A DNA stretch of 64,000 nucleotides from Methylomonas sp. AM2-LC (GTDB lineage: Bacteria; Pseudomonadota; Gammaproteobacteria; Methylococcales; Methylomonadaceae). Under the pieces are notes generated by a model. That model had not been told where the DNA came from. It did no database searches and saw nothing but the letters and a program-made list of their open reading frames with translations. This document shows positions 1-11,744 of the stretch, one piece after another. Each line of letters begins with the position of its first letter. Within the stretch, counting starts at the first letter, position 1. Where the stretch lies: the NCBI RefSeq assembly GCF_039904985.1, contig NZ_CP157005.1:2991001-3055000 (forward strand), written 5' to 3'. Position numbers and translations under genes: made by a program.

Positions 1-169
1 GCTATAAATAGCTTTCTCGGCTGAAAATCAACCAGACGACAAGAGAACAGTTTGATTGTAAATACTTTTTGTTACAAATTTACCTACTTATTTTTGAATT
101 TTTACGTTTTTACACAGCCTGGGACCGACTTTGCCCATCAAAGTTAGAGCAGATCTGAGCATCTAGCTA

Positions 170-1048
170 TTATTTACTCTTTTTAAAACTGTTATACGTA
201 GCTACCAATTTTTTGGTTTCGAACAAATTGTCAACGGTGGCTCTTTCTGCCTTATCGACTTTAAGTAAATCAAATAATTGCCGCCCTCTGGCGAGGGTAT
301 TCATCATAAGCACTTTTTCAATGACTCGCTCCCTAAATTCTGCTGGCGTACTTTTACTAAAAAAACCAATAGCTTGTTGAATATTATCTCTATGATCAAT
401 AATTTGCAGCTGTTCGTTAAGTTGCGGATTTAAATCAACCGCAATTTTGTAAAAATTATGATAAACGCATACCACATCGGTTTGCTTAAAAAATAGTTTT
501 AAGATGGACTGAACCGATTTGCTTTCCTGATTACTGACTTTAAAAACAGTTTTGTAGTGTTTTTTAAAGTTCTGCATCGCTAACACATCCATATAAGCAT
601 CGATAATCTGATTATTTTCTAGCAAGGTTAGGCGTTTACCTTGTAAAGATTTTACCTCATCCATGCCTGCGTTTTTTCGGGTTAACACAATAAGACTGTC
701 ATAATAACTATCCGACTTATTTAACTTGAATCCCTCTGCAAATTCATTTTCATCAAAGTAATTAACCAAAACAAAAGAGTTAGACAGTATAAAATTAATA
801 TTGCCATCGGCCAGAGCTTGTTTCATTACATCTAAATTATCAAATTCGATAACAGAAGTTTCGATGCCAATTTGTTTACCAATCTCCTCAACCATAAAGT
901 GTGCGGCTACTTGTAAGTCCTCATATTTATGATCTGGATAAGACTTTAAATAGTAGCCTAAACGAAAGGTTTGCTCGGTACTGGCTTCTTGCGCAAAAAC
1001 ACAAACATTACATAACATAATGAGCAAACCCACCCACACTTTTTGCAT
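170..1048 (-). CDS. PhnD-like periplasmic substrate-binding protein
   Basis: This looks like a periplasmic solute-binding protein of the phosphate/phosphonate (PhnD-like) type II fold. After a signal peptide (MQKVWVGLL, cleavage near FAQ-EA) comes a typical first strand, RLGYYLKSYPD, then a domain with the SLQGKRLTLLENN motif that in this family forms the ligand cleft. There is no neighbouring ABC permease or ATPase, so it may serve as a sensor or orphan receptor rather than a transporter part. The frame is open further upstream (ATG at 1108, GTG at 1150). I chose the ATG at 1048 because it places a compact signal peptide directly at the N-terminus, although no clear Shine-Dalgarno precedes any of the three. 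The family call is fairly sure; the ligand is unknown. Confidence 0.65.
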   Translation of the reverse strand: MQKVWVGLLIMLCNVCVFAQEASTEQTFRLGYYLKSYPDHKYEDLQVAAHFMVEEIGKQIGIETSVIEFDNLDVMKQALADGNINFILSNSFVLVNYFDENEFAEGFKLNKSDSYYDSLIVLTRKNAGMDEVKSLQGKRLTLLENNQIIDAYMDVLAMQNFKKHYKTVFKVSNQESKSVQSILKLFFKQTDVVCVYHNFYKIAVDLNPQLNEQLQIIDHRDNIQQAIGFFSKSTPAEFRERVIEKVLMMNTLARGRQLFDLLKVDKAERATVDNLFETKKLVATYNSFKKSK

Positions 1049-1241
1049 AGGCAACCGTCTAGGGGGACGTGGTTTGTCATTATTGAAAGTAATTGTTTGT
1101 ATTTTCATATATTTGACTACAAGGAAACTTGAAAAAACGCACGTTGACACTGGCTTTTAGAAACCAAGATAGAGTTTTTGAAAAACATAGGAATCAAACT
1201 AACATAGGTTAGCGTAGAGGTAAGCCTGCTCATATCGGGTA

Positions 1242-2234
1242 TTAAATAACAACCACTGGAAATGGGCCTTCTGATGCAGCCTTTCCAATCGGGTTTTTAC
1301 CAGAATGCTCGCTAATATCTTTAAGAACTTGCTGTTCTTTAGTTGATGGATTACCAAAAAAACGTCCTTTATCATACTCTTGGTAATATAAACCTACGCT
1401 AATTTTACTTTTAAGAGAATAAAGTACTTCAACCCTTTCATCAGTAAACTTTGTCCATGCCTGCCCATAAATAAATGACTCACCACCTATGATGATTGGA
1501 GTCATGGGAACTTCTAAATCCCATTCAAATATAGCGAAACCTGATTTTTTTAACGCGTCTAATAAACTATTTCTAAAATCCAAATCCCCGTTATAAACAT
1601 TGGTAAAATAGGGACAATCTGCTCGGGTTTGAGTGACACAATCAAACGCTTTTTTCGATGCATGACTATTTTTATAATCTGGCTTTGCTGGTTCAGCAGG
1701 TATTTCGAGTGTTTTTAAAGCGCCACTCTCATACACAAGCGGTGTTTTTAGTCCCGCAACCTGGAGAACCAATTTATTATCTTGCATGCTAATTCTATTA
1801 ACTACAGCGCATTCACCCCCCGGAACTTCCAATAGATTTGATTGGCCATTTTTATTAAAATAAAAAACAGATACATAACCACCATCACAAGCATTACCAC
1901 CTTTGGCTCTTGATATGCCTGCCATTAATTCGCCTTCAATATCAACTACGACAACTTTATTGCTCACGCCCTTCGGTGGATCGAATGACTCTACGCCATT
2001 ACCTAATTCCGTTATAAAACTGGGAGTAAACTCTCCTAAATTTTTATAATCGACTATGGGCTTATCATCTAATTTAATAACCCAAGTATCGTCAACTTCT
2101 GATTTTAAATCTTTTTTTGATATCGATAGAACACCCAAGCTGGTTTTTAATTGAGTAATATCTTCGGCATTAGTTGTCACAGCAATAGATATTAACCACA
2201 TAAATATTAGCTTTCTAAGTATTTTCATCAGCAA
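1242..2234 (-). CDS. Secreted protein of unknown function
   Basis: I do not recognise this family. The 330-residue product begins with a signal peptide (MLMKILRKLIFMWLISIAV, likely cut after TNA), so it should be periplasmic or secreted. It has four cysteines (about 116, 142, 199 and 207), which could form two disulfides outside the cytoplasm. The sequence is mostly beta-rich with many Gly/Asp turns. The C-terminal third contains a run rich in Trp, Phe and Tyr around IFEWDLEVP and IIIGGESFIYG. A second ATG two codons later (2228) could also be the start. It lies downstream of nothing obvious; the PhnD-like gene follows on the same strand about 190 bases away. Confidence 0.6.
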   Translation of the reverse strand: MLMKILRKLIFMWLISIAVTTNAEDITQLKTSLGVLSISKKDLKSEVDDTWVIKLDDKPIVDYKNLGEFTPSFITELGNGVESFDPPKGVSNKVVVVDIEGELMAGISRAKGGNACDGGYVSVFYFNKNGQSNLLEVPGGECAVVNRISMQDNKLVLQVAGLKTPLVYESGALKTLEIPAEPAKPDYKNSHASKKAFDCVTQTRADCPYFTNVYNGDLDFRNSLLDALKKSGFAIFEWDLEVPMTPIIIGGESFIYGQAWTKFTDERVEVLYSLKSKISVGLYYQEYDKGRFFGNPSTKEQQVLKDISEHSGKNPIGKAASEGPFPVVVI

Positions 2235-2423
2235 TTCATTTAATTAAATGTGTTTATTACCTTATATTTAATACCTTTATTTATACAAAAACATGGGTTC
2301 AGTTCACAAATTAAAAAATAATGAGTCTGTGTTAATGCATGCAGTGTAAAAATCCGAAAGAAGTTAACTCTCTAACCCTCTAGGCGACAACTAGTCTAAA
2401 AATTTCCCCTACAAAGTCATTTG

Positions 2424-2771
2424 CAAGGCGATTCCGAAGCTATTAATGAAATTCTCAAGACTCAACGATGCCCCCATGCTGAATCATGGCTGTTCGATAA
2501 AAATCATTATGCTGATAGTTAAGGAAACTTCGAAAAACTACCCTTCAATAAAGCTCTACTGAGTTGTATCGAAGGGCTCAGGGCGAACGGTGTCTCAATG
2601 TATCAATAGCTTACCGTTCGTGCCGAGCCTATCGAAGCACAAAAGCCAGGTTTTTCGAAGTTCCCTAAAGAAGAAATGAGAGTTGCCTTCAAAACTGGCG
2701 AATATACTTTACAGTAAATAGCCACTGTTTTTGGTGTACATTACTCAACAGTAAATCGGGCTTTAAAATAA
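2424..2771 (+). pseudogene. Decayed transposase-like gene split by a small repeat element
   Basis: Two pieces of one reading frame flank an inverted-repeat element. The left piece (to 2520) reads QGDSEAINEILKTQRCPHAE and ends with HYADS. The right piece (from 2667) reads KEEMRVAFKTGEYTLQ, then a TAA stop, then IATVFGVHYSTVNRALK and a final stop at 2771. The last part is a helix-turn-helix resembling the C-terminal tail of Y1-type, REP-associated transposase-like proteins; that family label is from memory of the motif. Removing the element joins the two halves in frame (HYADS-KEEMR). The internal TAA sits where a GAA codon would fit. The 5' part of the gene is missing. Confidence 0.5.
2521..2666. 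repeat. MITE-like inverted-repeat element inside the pseudogene
   Basis: About 146 bases bounded by imperfect terminal inverted repeats (GGAAACTTCGAAAAACT at the left, the complement of GGTTTTTCGAAGTTCCC at the right) flanked by TA-containing bases. A second inner pair (TATCGAAGGGCTCAGGGCG and its partner around 2616-2638) lets the whole unit fold into a long hairpin. It encodes nothing. The bases on either side rejoin an interrupted frame, so it was probably inserted. Confidence 0.55.
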
Positions 2772-2873
2772 ATTAACTAAAGGTATTATGGAAACACCTG
2801 CCCTCTTGAACTTAATCCCGCAGTGAAAGTCTTGCCTAACTGAGTGTTCTAACTTTTAATCATCTACATATCC

Positions 2874-4109
2874 ATGAATCAACCACCACACGACGCAATT
2901 TCCAGTTCTGATAAAGCGTTTAACTGGCAGCGGCTAATCGGTATTCTGCTTATCATCGTCATTGTTACCGCCGCCGTCTATTATTTTCGTCAACCCTCAG
3001 CCCCCAACGGTGCGGCTAAAACTGGCAGGAGTGATAATCAGGTTGTCAGTGTGGGGGTGGCAACCAGTCTACAGGGCGATATGCCCATTTATCTTAACGG
3101 CCTGGGCACCGTCACTGCCTTGCGTACCGTTACAGTGCATTCCAGGGTAGATGGCGAACTAATTAAAGTGGCGTTTACCGAAGGTCAAATAGTTAAACAA
3201 GGCGATTTGCTGGCCGAAATTGATCCGCGCCCTTTTCAAGTACAATTAAAACAGGCAGAAGGTCAGTTACTACGCGATCAGGCACTCCTTAAAAATGCGC
3301 ACATTGATCTGGATCGCTACCAAACTTTGCAGGAACAGGATTCTATTGCCGCACAACAAACAGCCACGCAACAGGCTTTGGTCAAACAGTACGAAGGCAC
3401 GGTAGAAATGGATCAGGGCTTGGTGGATAACGCCAGGCTACAATTAACCTATGCACATATTACCGCCCCTATCAGTGGTCGTATTGGTCTAAGATTGGTC
3501 GATCAGGGTAATATTGTGCATGCCAGTGATGCCGGCGGCATGCTGGTAATCACCCTCACGCAACCCATCTCCGTCATCTTCACTTTACCGGAAGATGTAG
3601 TACCCGCCATTATGAAACGCTGGCATGCAGAACCTAATATCATTGTCGAAGCTTATGATCGGGCTGGTAACCATAAATTGGCAACCGGTAAAGTACTGGC
3701 TGTGGATAATCAGATAGATACCACTACCGGCACCCTAAAATTGAAAGCGCAATTTGATAACGAAGATCGCAGCTTATTTGCTAATCAGTTTGTTAACATC
3801 AAAATGCATTTGGACACGCTTAAGGCAGCCACTCTAGCAGCAAATGCAGCCATACAACGCGGTGTAGATGGCACTTTTGTGTATGTAGTTAAAGAGGATA
3901 ATACTGTCAGCGTGCGCCCTATTAAAACCGGTGCCACCCAAGGTGACAATATTGCCGTATTGAGCGGCCTAAGCCCTGGTGAAAAACTTGTAGTGGATGG
4001 TGCAGACAAACTGCGGGAAGGAATGACGGTAAATATCGTCAAACTGGATAACCAAGCTGTGAATGCGCCACCATCCGCTTCAAAACCTACGGACAAACCT
4101 CATTCTTGA
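2874..4109 (+). CDS. mdtA: RND efflux periplasmic adaptor, MdtA type
   Basis: Membrane-fusion (adaptor) protein that links an inner-membrane RND pump to an outer-membrane channel. One N-terminal membrane anchor (residues about 19-38, [18 protein letters not shown]) is followed by a barrel-sandwich half ([18 protein letters not shown]), an alpha-hairpin rich in Gln/Ala, the second lipoyl half ([18 protein letters not shown]) and beta-barrel and membrane-proximal domains. At 411 residues it matches MdtA length. It is the first gene of an operon with two RND permeases, and its stop nearly touches the next start. No outer-membrane factor is in the operon, so a TolC-like channel from elsewhere is probably shared. 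No strong ribosome-binding site was seen before this ATG. Confidence 0.88.
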   Translation: MNQPPHDAISSSDKAFNWQRLIGILLIIVIVTAAVYYFRQPSAPNGAAKTGRSDNQVVSVGVATSLQGDMPIYLNGLGTVTALRTVTVHSRVDGELIKVAFTEGQIVKQGDLLAEIDPRPFQVQLKQAEGQLLRDQALLKNAHIDLDRYQTLQEQDSIAAQQTATQQALVKQYEGTVEMDQGLVDNARLQLTYAHITAPISGRIGLRLVDQGNIVHASDAGGMLVITLTQPISVIFTLPEDVVPAIMKRWHAEPNIIVEAYDRAGNHKLATGKVLAVDNQIDTTTGTLKLKAQFDNEDRSLFANQFVNIKMHLDTLKAATLAANAAIQRGVDGTFVYVVKEDNTVSVRPIKTGATQGDNIAVLSGLSPGEKLVVDGADKLREGMTVNIVKLDNQAVNAPPSASKPTDKPHS

Positions 4110-4111
4110 CT

Positions 4112-7100
4112 ATGAACAACTCTGAGCAAGCAGCGGCCGGCTTTAATCCGTCACGCATTTTTATCCTGCGTCCGGTTGCCACTTCTTTACTGATGGTGGC
4201 CTTGTTACTGGTGGGGGTTCTCGCCTATCGTATCCTACCTATCTCCGCCCTACCCCAGGTGGATTATCCAACCATACAGGTTACCACCTTGTATCCGGGA
4301 GCCAGTCCAGAAGTCATGGCAGCGGTAGTCACCGCTCCACTAGAACGCCAGTTTGGGCAAATGCCTGGACTGAAGCAAATGTCATCCAGCAGTTCAGGTG
4401 GCGCATCCATGATTACACTGCAATTTAATCTTAAACTTAGTTTAGATGTAGCAGAACAGACTGTACAGGCTGCGATTAATGCCGCAAACAGCTTTTTGCC
4501 TACCGATCTGCCTATGCCGCCCATCTACAACAAGGTTAATCCGGCCGATCCCCCCATACTGACGTTGGCGATTAGTTCCAGCAGTATTCCGTTGGCTAAA
4601 ATTGAAGATATGGTGGATACCCGTTTAGCCCAGAAAATTGCACAAATCCCCGGCGTAGGCATGGTCAACATTAGTGGTGGACAACGGCCAGCGGTTCGCA
4701 TTCAGGCCAATGATAAGGCGTTAGCTGCTTATGGACTTAGCCTCGAGGATTTACGAACAGCCATTACCGCCGCCAACGTCAATCTACCGAAAGGTATGTT
4801 CGACGGCCCTTTGCGCTCTGCCATTATTGATAATAATGATCAATTACGTACTGCAGCGGAATACAAGGACTTGGTAGTTGCCTATCGGAATAATGCCCCA
4901 GTACGACTACTTGATGTAGCCAAAGCAGTGGATGCGGCAGAAAATGTAAAACTGGCTGCCTGGGCCAATAATACGCCTGCAGTTATTGTTAATATTCAAC
5001 GTCAACCTGGGGCCAATGTTATTCAGGTGGTTGATCGCATTAAACAGCGTTTACCGCAATTACAAGCCAGTTTACCGGCGGCGATTGACGTTGTGGTATT
5101 AACCGACCGTACCGCCACCATACGCGCTTCGGTTGAGGATGTGCAATTTGAATTAATGCTTGCCGTCGCCTTGGTCATTATGGTGATATTCCTGTTTTTA
5201 CGTAGTGTACCGGCCACTATTATTCCTGGTATTGCCGTACCTCTATCGTTAATTGGTACCTTTGCTGTCATGTACTTGGCCGGATTTAGTATCAACAATT
5301 TAACCTTAATGGCATTAACCATCGCCAGTGGCTTTGTGGTGGACGATGCGATTGTGGTAATAGAAAATATTTCCCGCTATATTGAACGTGGTGATCCACC
5401 CTTAAAAGCGGCTCTTAAAGGTTCTGAACAAATTGGTTTTACCATTATTTCGCTGACCTTTTCGTTGGTTGCCGTATTAATTCCTTTATTGTTTATGGCC
5501 GATGTGGTGGGTCGCTTATTTCGGGAATTTGCTATTACCCTGGCGGTGGCTATTCTGATTTCTGCCATAGTTTCACTCACGCTCACACCCATGATGTGCG
5601 CAAAAATGCTGCGTCCGCTCAGGCATTCTATCGCTGATGAACAACTGCCGGGATCTGGTCAAGGTTTTTTTAATGCGATTATCGCCCGCTATGGTCGCAG
5701 TTTGCAGTGGGTATTTCGTCATCAAACTCTGGTGTTATGCTTGGCTATGGCCACCATGGTGATGACGGTCATGTTGTACCTGATTATTCCTAAAGGTTTT
5801 TTTCCAGTACAAGACACAGGACTTATTCAGGGTATTTCTGAAGCGCCACCCAGTATTTCCTTTGCCGCCATGGCTAATCGACAAACTGCACTGTCAAGTA
5901 AAATTCTGGAAGATCCGGCAGTCGCCAGTTTGTCGTCGTTTATTGGCGTGGATGGCAGCAATTCCACGCTCAACAGTGGCCGACTATTAATCAATCTAAA
6001 ACCCTTGTCAGAACGCCACGAAAGTGCCGAAGCCATCATCCAACGTTTACGTTCCAACCTCAATTCGGTGTCCGGCATTAGTGTATTTTTACAGCCTGTG
6101 CAGGATATGACGCTGGAAAATCGTATTAGCCGTACACAGTTTCAGTTTACTCTGCAAACGGTGAATTATGCAGAACTGGCCGAATGGACGCAGCGTTTGG
6201 TCGAGCATATGCGCCATATTCCATTTATTGTTGATGTGGCAAGTGATTTACAAAATCAGGGTTTACAGGCTTATATTACCATCGACAGAGCCACCGCCAG
6301 CCGTCTTGGAGTAACCACCAGTGCCATTGATAATGCTTTGTATAATGCTTATGGGCAGCGACTGGTATCGACTATATTTACCCAATCCAATCAGTATCGG
6401 GTGATTCTAGAGGTCAATCCCGCCGCGCAGGTTGGGCCAGAAGAGCTTTATCGCCTGCGCATTCCGTCAACCAATGGTACGCAGGTATTATTATCCGAAA
6501 TCTCAGAGGTTTCTGAGCGGCAAACTGCACTGTCTATTAACCATCTCGATCAATTTCCATCAACCACCATTTCTTTTAATCTGCAACCGGGTGCCGCTTT
6601 GGGCGATGCCATTACTGCCATAGAGCAGATTAAAACCGAGATTGATTTACCCTTAAGCGTACAAACAGACTATCAGGGGGCTGCGTTAGCGTTTAATGCC
6701 TCGCTGGATACGACTTTATGGTTAATTTTAGCGGCGATAGTCACGGTATATATTGTGTTGGGGGTGTTGTACGAAAGCTATATCCATCCGCTGACCATTC
6801 TGTCCACATTGCCATCAGCTGGTGTCGGTGCCTTACTGGCGTTGATGATGTCAGGCAATGATCTGGGCATTATTGGTATCATCGGCATTGTGCTGTTAAT
6901 CGGTATTGTGAAAAAAAATGCCATCATGATGATAGACTTTGCTCTGGATGCTGAACGCAAACAGGGTATGCCGCCGCTGGAGGCTATTTATCAGGCGTGT
7001 TTGCTACGCTTTCGCCCTATATTGATGACAACGCTAGCGGCTTTGTTGGGGGCTTTACCGTTAATGCTGGGTAGCGGTGTCGGCTCCGAACTCCGTCACC

Positions 7101-7339
7101 CGCTAGGCATTACTATGGTTGGCGGTTTAATTTTTAGTCAATTGTTAACCTTATATACCACGCCGGTTATTTATCTGGCATTGGATAGATTAGCTCGGCG
7201 CTTTGGTCCTACAGGCCCTAGTGATCCTGATGTGCTACACAGCTTAGACGGACAGGACCCTCATGTTGATGATGGCGGATTACATAGCCTGGCAACACAG
7301 GGGATGAGTACACAGCAGAACTCAGGTTTACTCAAGTGA
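4112..7339 (+). CDS. mdtB: RND multidrug efflux permease, MdtB type
   Basis: First of two RND permeases in an MdtABC-type pump, a proton-driven exporter of drugs and bile-salt-like amphiphiles. It has the family layout: transmembrane segment 1, large porter loop, TM2-6, second loop, TM7-12. The proton-relay Asp pair lies in [13 protein letters not shown] (about residues 411-412) and the Lys partner in [14 protein letters not shown] (about 934). The ATG at 4112 follows the mdtA stop by two bases; a TTG at 4106 is also in frame. The last four bases overlap mdtC. The C-terminus has an extra hydrophilic tail of about 50 residues, rich in Asp, Gly, His and Ser, beyond the last membrane segment. 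Confidence 0.9.
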   Translation: MNNSEQAAAGFNPSRIFILRPVATSLLMVALLLVGVLAYRILPISALPQVDYPTIQVTTLYPGASPEVMAAVVTAPLERQFGQMPGLKQMSSSSSGGASMITLQFNLKLSLDVAEQTVQAAINAANSFLPTDLPMPPIYNKVNPADPPILTLAISSSSIPLAKIEDMVDTRLAQKIAQIPGVGMVNISGGQRPAVRIQANDKALAAYGLSLEDLRTAITAANVNLPKGMFDGPLRSAIIDNNDQLRTAAEYKDLVVAYRNNAPVRLLDVAKAVDAAENVKLAAWANNTPAVIVNIQRQPGANVIQVVDRIKQRLPQLQASLPAAIDVVVLTDRTATIRASVEDVQFELMLAVALVIMVIFLFLRSVPATIIPGIAVPLSLIGTFAVMYLAGFSINNLTLMALTIASGFVVDDAIVVIENISRYIERGDPPLKAALKGSEQIGFTIISLTFSLVAVLIPLLFMADVVGRLFREFAITLAVAILISAIVSLTLTPMMCAKMLRPLRHSIADEQLPGSGQGFFNAIIARYGRSLQWVFRHQTLVLCLAMATMVMTVMLYLIIPKGFFPVQDTGLIQGISEAPPSISFAAMANRQTALSSKILEDPAVASLSSFIGVDGSNSTLNSGRLLINLKPLSERHESAEAIIQRLRSNLNSVSGISVFLQPVQDMTLENRISRTQFQFTLQTVNYAELAEWTQRLVEHMRHIPFIVDVASDLQNQGLQAYITIDRATASRLGVTTSAIDNALYNAYGQRLVSTIFTQSNQYRVILEVNPAAQVGPEELYRLRIPSTNGTQVLLSEISEVSERQTALSINHLDQFPSTTISFNLQPGAALGDAITAIEQIKTEIDLPLSVQTDYQGAALAFNASLDTTLWLILAAIVTVYIVLGVLYESYIHPLTILSTLPSAGVGALLALMMSGNDLGIIGIIGIVLLIGIVKKNAIMMIDFALDAERKQGMPPLEAIYQACLLRFRPILMTTLAALLGALPLMLGSGVGSELRHPLGITMVGGLIFSQLLTLYTTPVIYLALDRLARRFGPTGPSDPDVLHSLDGQDPHVDDGGLHSLATQGMSTQQNSGLLK

Positions 7340-10300
7340 ATCTTTCGGCATTATTTATAAATCGGCCTGTTGCCACTTCCTTGCTAACACTGGCTATTGC
7401 ACTGGCTGGAGTGATGGGCTTTTTACAACTGCCGGTGGCTCCACTGCCACAGGTGGATTTCCCCACTATCGCTGTCGGTGCCAACATGCCGGGTTCCAGT
7501 CCGGAAACCATGGCCGCAACCATTGCTACGCCACTAGAACGCTCATTGGGTCGCATCGCAGGCATCACTGAAATGACTTCTAGCAGTTCATTGGGTTCAA
7601 CGTCCATTACCCTGCAGTTTGATCTTGATCGTGATATTGATGGCGCGGCGCGGGATGTGCAAGCGGCTATTAATGCTTCCAGCAGTTTACTGCCCTTTAA
7701 TCTACCCATCCGCCCCAGCTATCGCAAAGTCAATCCTGCCGATTCGCCAATCTTAGTACTCGCACTGACTTCGGACACACAGAGCCGTGGGCAAATGTAT
7801 GATGCGGCATCCACTATTCTGGCGCAAAAAATTGCGCAACTACCCGGTATCGGTCAAGTCTCGGTGGGCGGTAGCTCTTTACCTGCGGTGCGTGTGGAAT
7901 TAAATCCAGCCTCCTTGGCTAAATACAGTATTAGTCTGGAAGATGTGCGTACTGCCATCACCACTAACAATGTTAATTCTCCCAAAGGTGCGTTAGAAGT
8001 TGATGAACGACACTGGCAAATTCAGGCTAACGATCAAGCGGAACATGCTGTAGATTACTTACCGATCATTGTGGCCTATCGTAATAATGCACCAGTTCGT
8101 ATTTCCGATCTGGGCACGGTGGTTGACTCCGTTGAAGACTTACGCAATGCCGGCTTAAAAGATGGCAAATCGGCGGTGCTGTTAATTCTGAGCAAACAAC
8201 CCGGTGCCAATATTATAGAGACGACGACATTAGTCAAAAATATGCTTCCGCAATTACGAGCCATGATACCCGCAGCCATTGATTTATCGGTGGTGATAGA
8301 TCGTTCCGTCTCCATCAATGCCTCTGTGCATGAAGTGGAGCGCAGTTTGATCATCGCGATTGGTCTGGTAATTTTGGTAGTACTGTTATTTTTACGTAAA
8401 TTACGTTCAAGTTTAATACCTATTATTGCAGTACCCGTTTCGTTGATCGGTGCCTGCGCCATCATGTACTTGTTTGATTACAGTATTGATAATCTGTCTT
8501 TAATGGCACTTACCATTGCCACGGGTTTTGTAGTAGATGATGCCATCGTGGTGTTGGAAAACATCAGCCGTCATATTGAAAAAGGTGTTCCGCCCTTTCA
8601 AGCCGCCATCAAAGGGGCGGGTGAGGTGGGTTTTACGGTGTTAGCCATGAGTCTGTCTCTCATTGCTGTATTTATTCCCATCCTGCTGATGGGTGGAGTG
8701 GTTGGACGTTTGTTTCGCGAATTTGCAGTGACACTGTCTGCATCTGTACTAGTATCGCTAGTCATCTCTTTAACCGTAACGCCTATGTTATGTGCGCGCT
8801 GGCTAAAATCCCCTACCGAAGAAAAACATCCGCCACCGTTATTGGCGCGTCTGTTAGAGAACGGTTTTCAACGCCTGCAAAATGGTTACAAATGCAGTCT
8901 GCGCTGGGCTTTACGTCATGAACGCATCATGCTGCTGGTATTTTTTGCTTGTATTGGTCTCAATGTGTATTTATACATTATTGTGCCAAAAGGTTTATTT
9001 CCGGTTCAGGACACCGGACGCTTATTTGGCACCATTCAAGCCGATCAAAGTATCTCTTTTCAAGCCATGAAGAACAAATTACAGGAATTTGCTGGCATTC
9101 TACAAGAAGATCCGGCCGTGGTGAATGTGGTAGGTTTTGCTGGCGGTGGACAAAACACCAATGCAGGCCGAATGTTTGCTGTGTTAAAGCCACCTGAACA
9201 ACGTGAGCAAACCATTGCCGAAATCAGTAACCGATTACGTAAAAAACTCAGCAATGTCTCGGGAGCCAGTTTATTTCTGCAACCGGTTCAAGATCTGCGC
9301 ATTGGCGGCCGTATGTCGGCAGCGTTGTTTGAATATACCTTACAAGCGGAACATTTGGCAGATTTACGCGAATGGACCCCCAAACTGGTAACTGCCTTAC
9401 AAAATGTGCCGGATCTGACCGATGTGAATACCGATCAGCAAGACAGAGGTCAGCAAGTGTCATTAGTGGTAGATCGCGCCAATGCCTCACGTTACGGAAT
9501 CAACCAGAGTGCGGTGGATAACACCCTGAACGATGCCTTTGGCCAGCGTCAGGTTTCGGTCATTTATAAAACCTTAAATCAATACCATGTGGTCATGGAA
9601 CTGGCCCCCCAATACTGGAATGATCCACAAACCTTAAAACAACTATATATAGGCTCAACCGCTACCGCAAGCGCCTCAACCCAGCAAATACCGCTGGCCT
9701 CGGTAGCCGAATTTAAACCAACCAATACAGCGTTAACCGTTAACCACCAAGGACAATTTGCTGCAGCAACCATTTCATTTAACCTCAAAGCAGGTAAATC
9801 GCTATCGGATGCTACCAAAATTATTGAAGATACTATGGTGAAAATTGGTGTGCCTAGCTCTGTCAGAGGCAGCTTTCAAGGCTCAGCCAAAGCCTTTCAG
9901 GATTCACTCAGTAGCCAGCCCTGGCTAATATTGGCAGCACTGTTCAGTATTTATATTGTGCTGGGGGTTCTTTATGAAAGCTATATACACCCCATAACTA
10001 TACTCTCCACCCTGCCCTCCGCTGGCGTAGGTGCTTTAGTGGCTCTGCTGGTATGTGGCACCGAATTTAGTATTATTGCTTTAATCGGCGTAATTTTGTT
10101 AATTGGCATTGTGAAAAAAAATGCCATTATGATGATCGATTTTGCTTTGCATGCCGAGCGTGAACAAAATCTGAGTCCAGAAGAAGCCATCTTCACGGCT
10201 TGCATACAACGCTTTCGCCCCATTACCATGACCACCATGGCTGCCCTGCTCGGCGCTTTGCCTCTGGCTTTAGGTTCCGGTTATGGAGCCGAATTGCGTC

Positions 10301-10449
10301 AACCTTTGGGTATATCGATAGTTGGCGGTTTAATGGTCAGTCAGTTATTGACACTCTATACCACCCCAGTTGTGTATTTACACCTGGACAGATTGAGTAT
10401 GTGGAACAGCCGCTTCTGGGCAGCCAGAAAGGAAAAATCTGTGGCATAA
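7336..10449 (+). CDS. mdtC: RND multidrug efflux permease, MdtC type
   Basis: Second RND permease of the operon. In the enterobacterial MdtABC system the B and C pumps assemble as a mixed trimer, and the paired genes here imply the same. The Asp pair lies in [13 protein letters not shown] (about residues 401-402) and the Lys in [18 protein letters not shown]. The start is GTG within GTGA, overlapping the mdtB stop by four bases, a sign of translational coupling. It shares extended identity with mdtB, including [21 protein letters not shown], consistent with an old tandem duplication. It ends 38 bases before a convergent gene. Confidence 0.9.
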   Translation: MNLSALFINRPVATSLLTLAIALAGVMGFLQLPVAPLPQVDFPTIAVGANMPGSSPETMAATIATPLERSLGRIAGITEMTSSSSLGSTSITLQFDLDRDIDGAARDVQAAINASSSLLPFNLPIRPSYRKVNPADSPILVLALTSDTQSRGQMYDAASTILAQKIAQLPGIGQVSVGGSSLPAVRVELNPASLAKYSISLEDVRTAITTNNVNSPKGALEVDERHWQIQANDQAEHAVDYLPIIVAYRNNAPVRISDLGTVVDSVEDLRNAGLKDGKSAVLLILSKQPGANIIETTTLVKNMLPQLRAMIPAAIDLSVVIDRSVSINASVHEVERSLIIAIGLVILVVLLFLRKLRSSLIPIIAVPVSLIGACAIMYLFDYSIDNLSLMALTIATGFVVDDAIVVLENISRHIEKGVPPFQAAIKGAGEVGFTVLAMSLSLIAVFIPILLMGGVVGRLFREFAVTLSASVLVSLVISLTVTPMLCARWLKSPTEEKHPPPLLARLLENGFQRLQNGYKCSLRWALRHERIMLLVFFACIGLNVYLYIIVPKGLFPVQDTGRLFGTIQADQSISFQAMKNKLQEFAGILQEDPAVVNVVGFAGGGQNTNAGRMFAVLKPPEQREQTIAEISNRLRKKLSNVSGASLFLQPVQDLRIGGRMSAALFEYTLQAEHLADLREWTPKLVTALQNVPDLTDVNTDQQDRGQQVSLVVDRANASRYGINQSAVDNTLNDAFGQRQVSVIYKTLNQYHVVMELAPQYWNDPQTLKQLYIGSTATASASTQQIPLASVAEFKPTNTALTVNHQGQFAAATISFNLKAGKSLSDATKIIEDTMVKIGVPSSVRGSFQGSAKAFQDSLSSQPWLILAALFSIYIVLGVLYESYIHPITILSTLPSAGVGALVALLVCGTEFSIIALIGVILLIGIVKKNAIMMIDFALHAEREQNLSPEEAIFTACIQRFRPITMTTMAALLGALPLALGSGYGAELRQPLGISIVGGLMVSQLLTLYTTPVVYLHLDRLSMWNSRFWAARKEKSVA

Positions 10450-10486
10450 AAGTGCCCATCCCGATTTTATGGGGTTTGAGCAAGTA

Positions 10487-11029
10487 TTAAAGCGTATCTG
10501 TACAGATGGAATCCTGTAACCCGGCTATAAAGGTTAAAAAGTCAGTAGCAGCTTCATGTCGACCATCACATTCTAGCGATGGGTATTCAATTGACGGTTT
10601 GCTAGCACTGACAAGCATAAAACTGGTAAAGTCGTTATCTTCATCTTTTACTGGCTCTCTTTCCGGTAGGCTGTCTACATTGGAATCAGTCACAAAAAGG
10701 CCGTATTGCGCCCCAAACATTGATGATAGCGGCACATCCCCAAATGCATTAGACAAAATATAGCCTTCATTCGAAGAATGTGTCTCTAGATAAAAATCAA
10801 ACTGCACCATGCATAAGGCATCACACTCCCAGGTGGTATGGTGCAGTTTGCCAATATCCTCACTCAATTTTTCATAATATTGTGCGTAATAATCAGTATA
10901 AGGATCTTTAGTCATCTCATAGCTGTATTTAAGTAGTAGCGCTATTGAAATAACACCCAAATAGAAAAACTTTCTTAAAAAACTGATTTTTCGTAAATAT
11001 CTAAACTTTTTTCTTCTTTTTCCTGCCAT
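10487..11029 (-). CDS. Hypothetical single-pass membrane protein
   Basis: Not recognised. The N-terminus is strongly basic (MAGKRRKKFRYLRKISFLRK) and is followed by one hydrophobic segment (FYLGVISIALLLKY). The remaining roughly 145 residues are acidic and would lie in the periplasm by the positive-inside rule. Four cysteines, two in WECDALCMV and two near the C-terminus, could form disulfides. I chose the ATG at 1029 on the local 11,0xx numbering (MAGKRR); another ATG lies two codons upstream at 11035. It runs convergent to mdtC with a short gap and no obvious shared function. Confidence 0.5.
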   Translation of the reverse strand: MAGKRRKKFRYLRKISFLRKFFYLGVISIALLLKYSYEMTKDPYTDYYAQYYEKLSEDIGKLHHTTWECDALCMVQFDFYLETHSSNEGYILSNAFGDVPLSSMFGAQYGLFVTDSNVDSLPEREPVKDEDNDFTSFMLVSASKPSIEYPSLECDGRHEAATDFLTFIAGLQDSICTDTL

Positions 11030-11744
11030 GCACAATCCTAGTTTTATCGATAAATTATATCGTCATCCTTTTCCGTGTGGAAAGTCTATACGTAAATACC
11101 TTTTCATTTTTGCTTGGCGAGTAACATATTGCTCGGCAATAGCGTTATGAATTTGTTCCTACCTGAGTTATGTACAACAAAAAAAGCTGTTAATTCATAC
11201 ACAATTTAGCAGGTTTTTCTAATAATGAGTGATGTGTTACGAAATTGCCAATAGCATATTATTTTGATTTTTCCCCGTAAAATAAGCAGTTAAGTGCATA
11301 TAAACCGGGATAGCGGTTTATATAAACCACAAAAGTAAAAGTATATTCTAAATTTAAGCATTTTAAAACACTCACACTTGATGTTTTTGTCTAAACTTAA
11401 AAGGCTTAATTAAATTTTCTACACCACAATAGATAACACATACCCACCTAATATTCATGACTTTAATTCTGCCAGCCAGTCGTTTATGAAAAGCCAAATT
11501 CGCCCTTTACTAGTATAATGAACTTTCTGACTCTATAATTAGGCACGATTTATGCTAATTTTTACTGTAAGTTTTAACTTTAGCTGCTTTTTAATGGTAA
11601 GTAGCGGTTGGCTAATGTATGCAGGCCATAAAAACAAGAAACACCCCTCTGCATACCAGTAAGCACCGTATGGTTTAGATAGTCATGTTAGGTTGTGTCA
11701 TTTTACTTCCGGTTGGCATCACTTTTACAGGGTATGATTACAAA
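11030..11744. other. Intergenic stretch, no gene seen
   Basis: An A+T-rich gap between the divergent hypothetical gene and the metal-efflux operon. I see no convincing open frame, RNA gene or repeat. It should hold the promoter of the czcCBA-type operon and possibly a metal-responsive operator, but I could not identify a specific site. Confidence 0.4.

Noticed and set aside
5023..5592. Minus-strand frames inside the drug and metal pump genes
   Set aside because: Shadows of the pump genes caused by codon bias; no ribosome sites and no protein signature.
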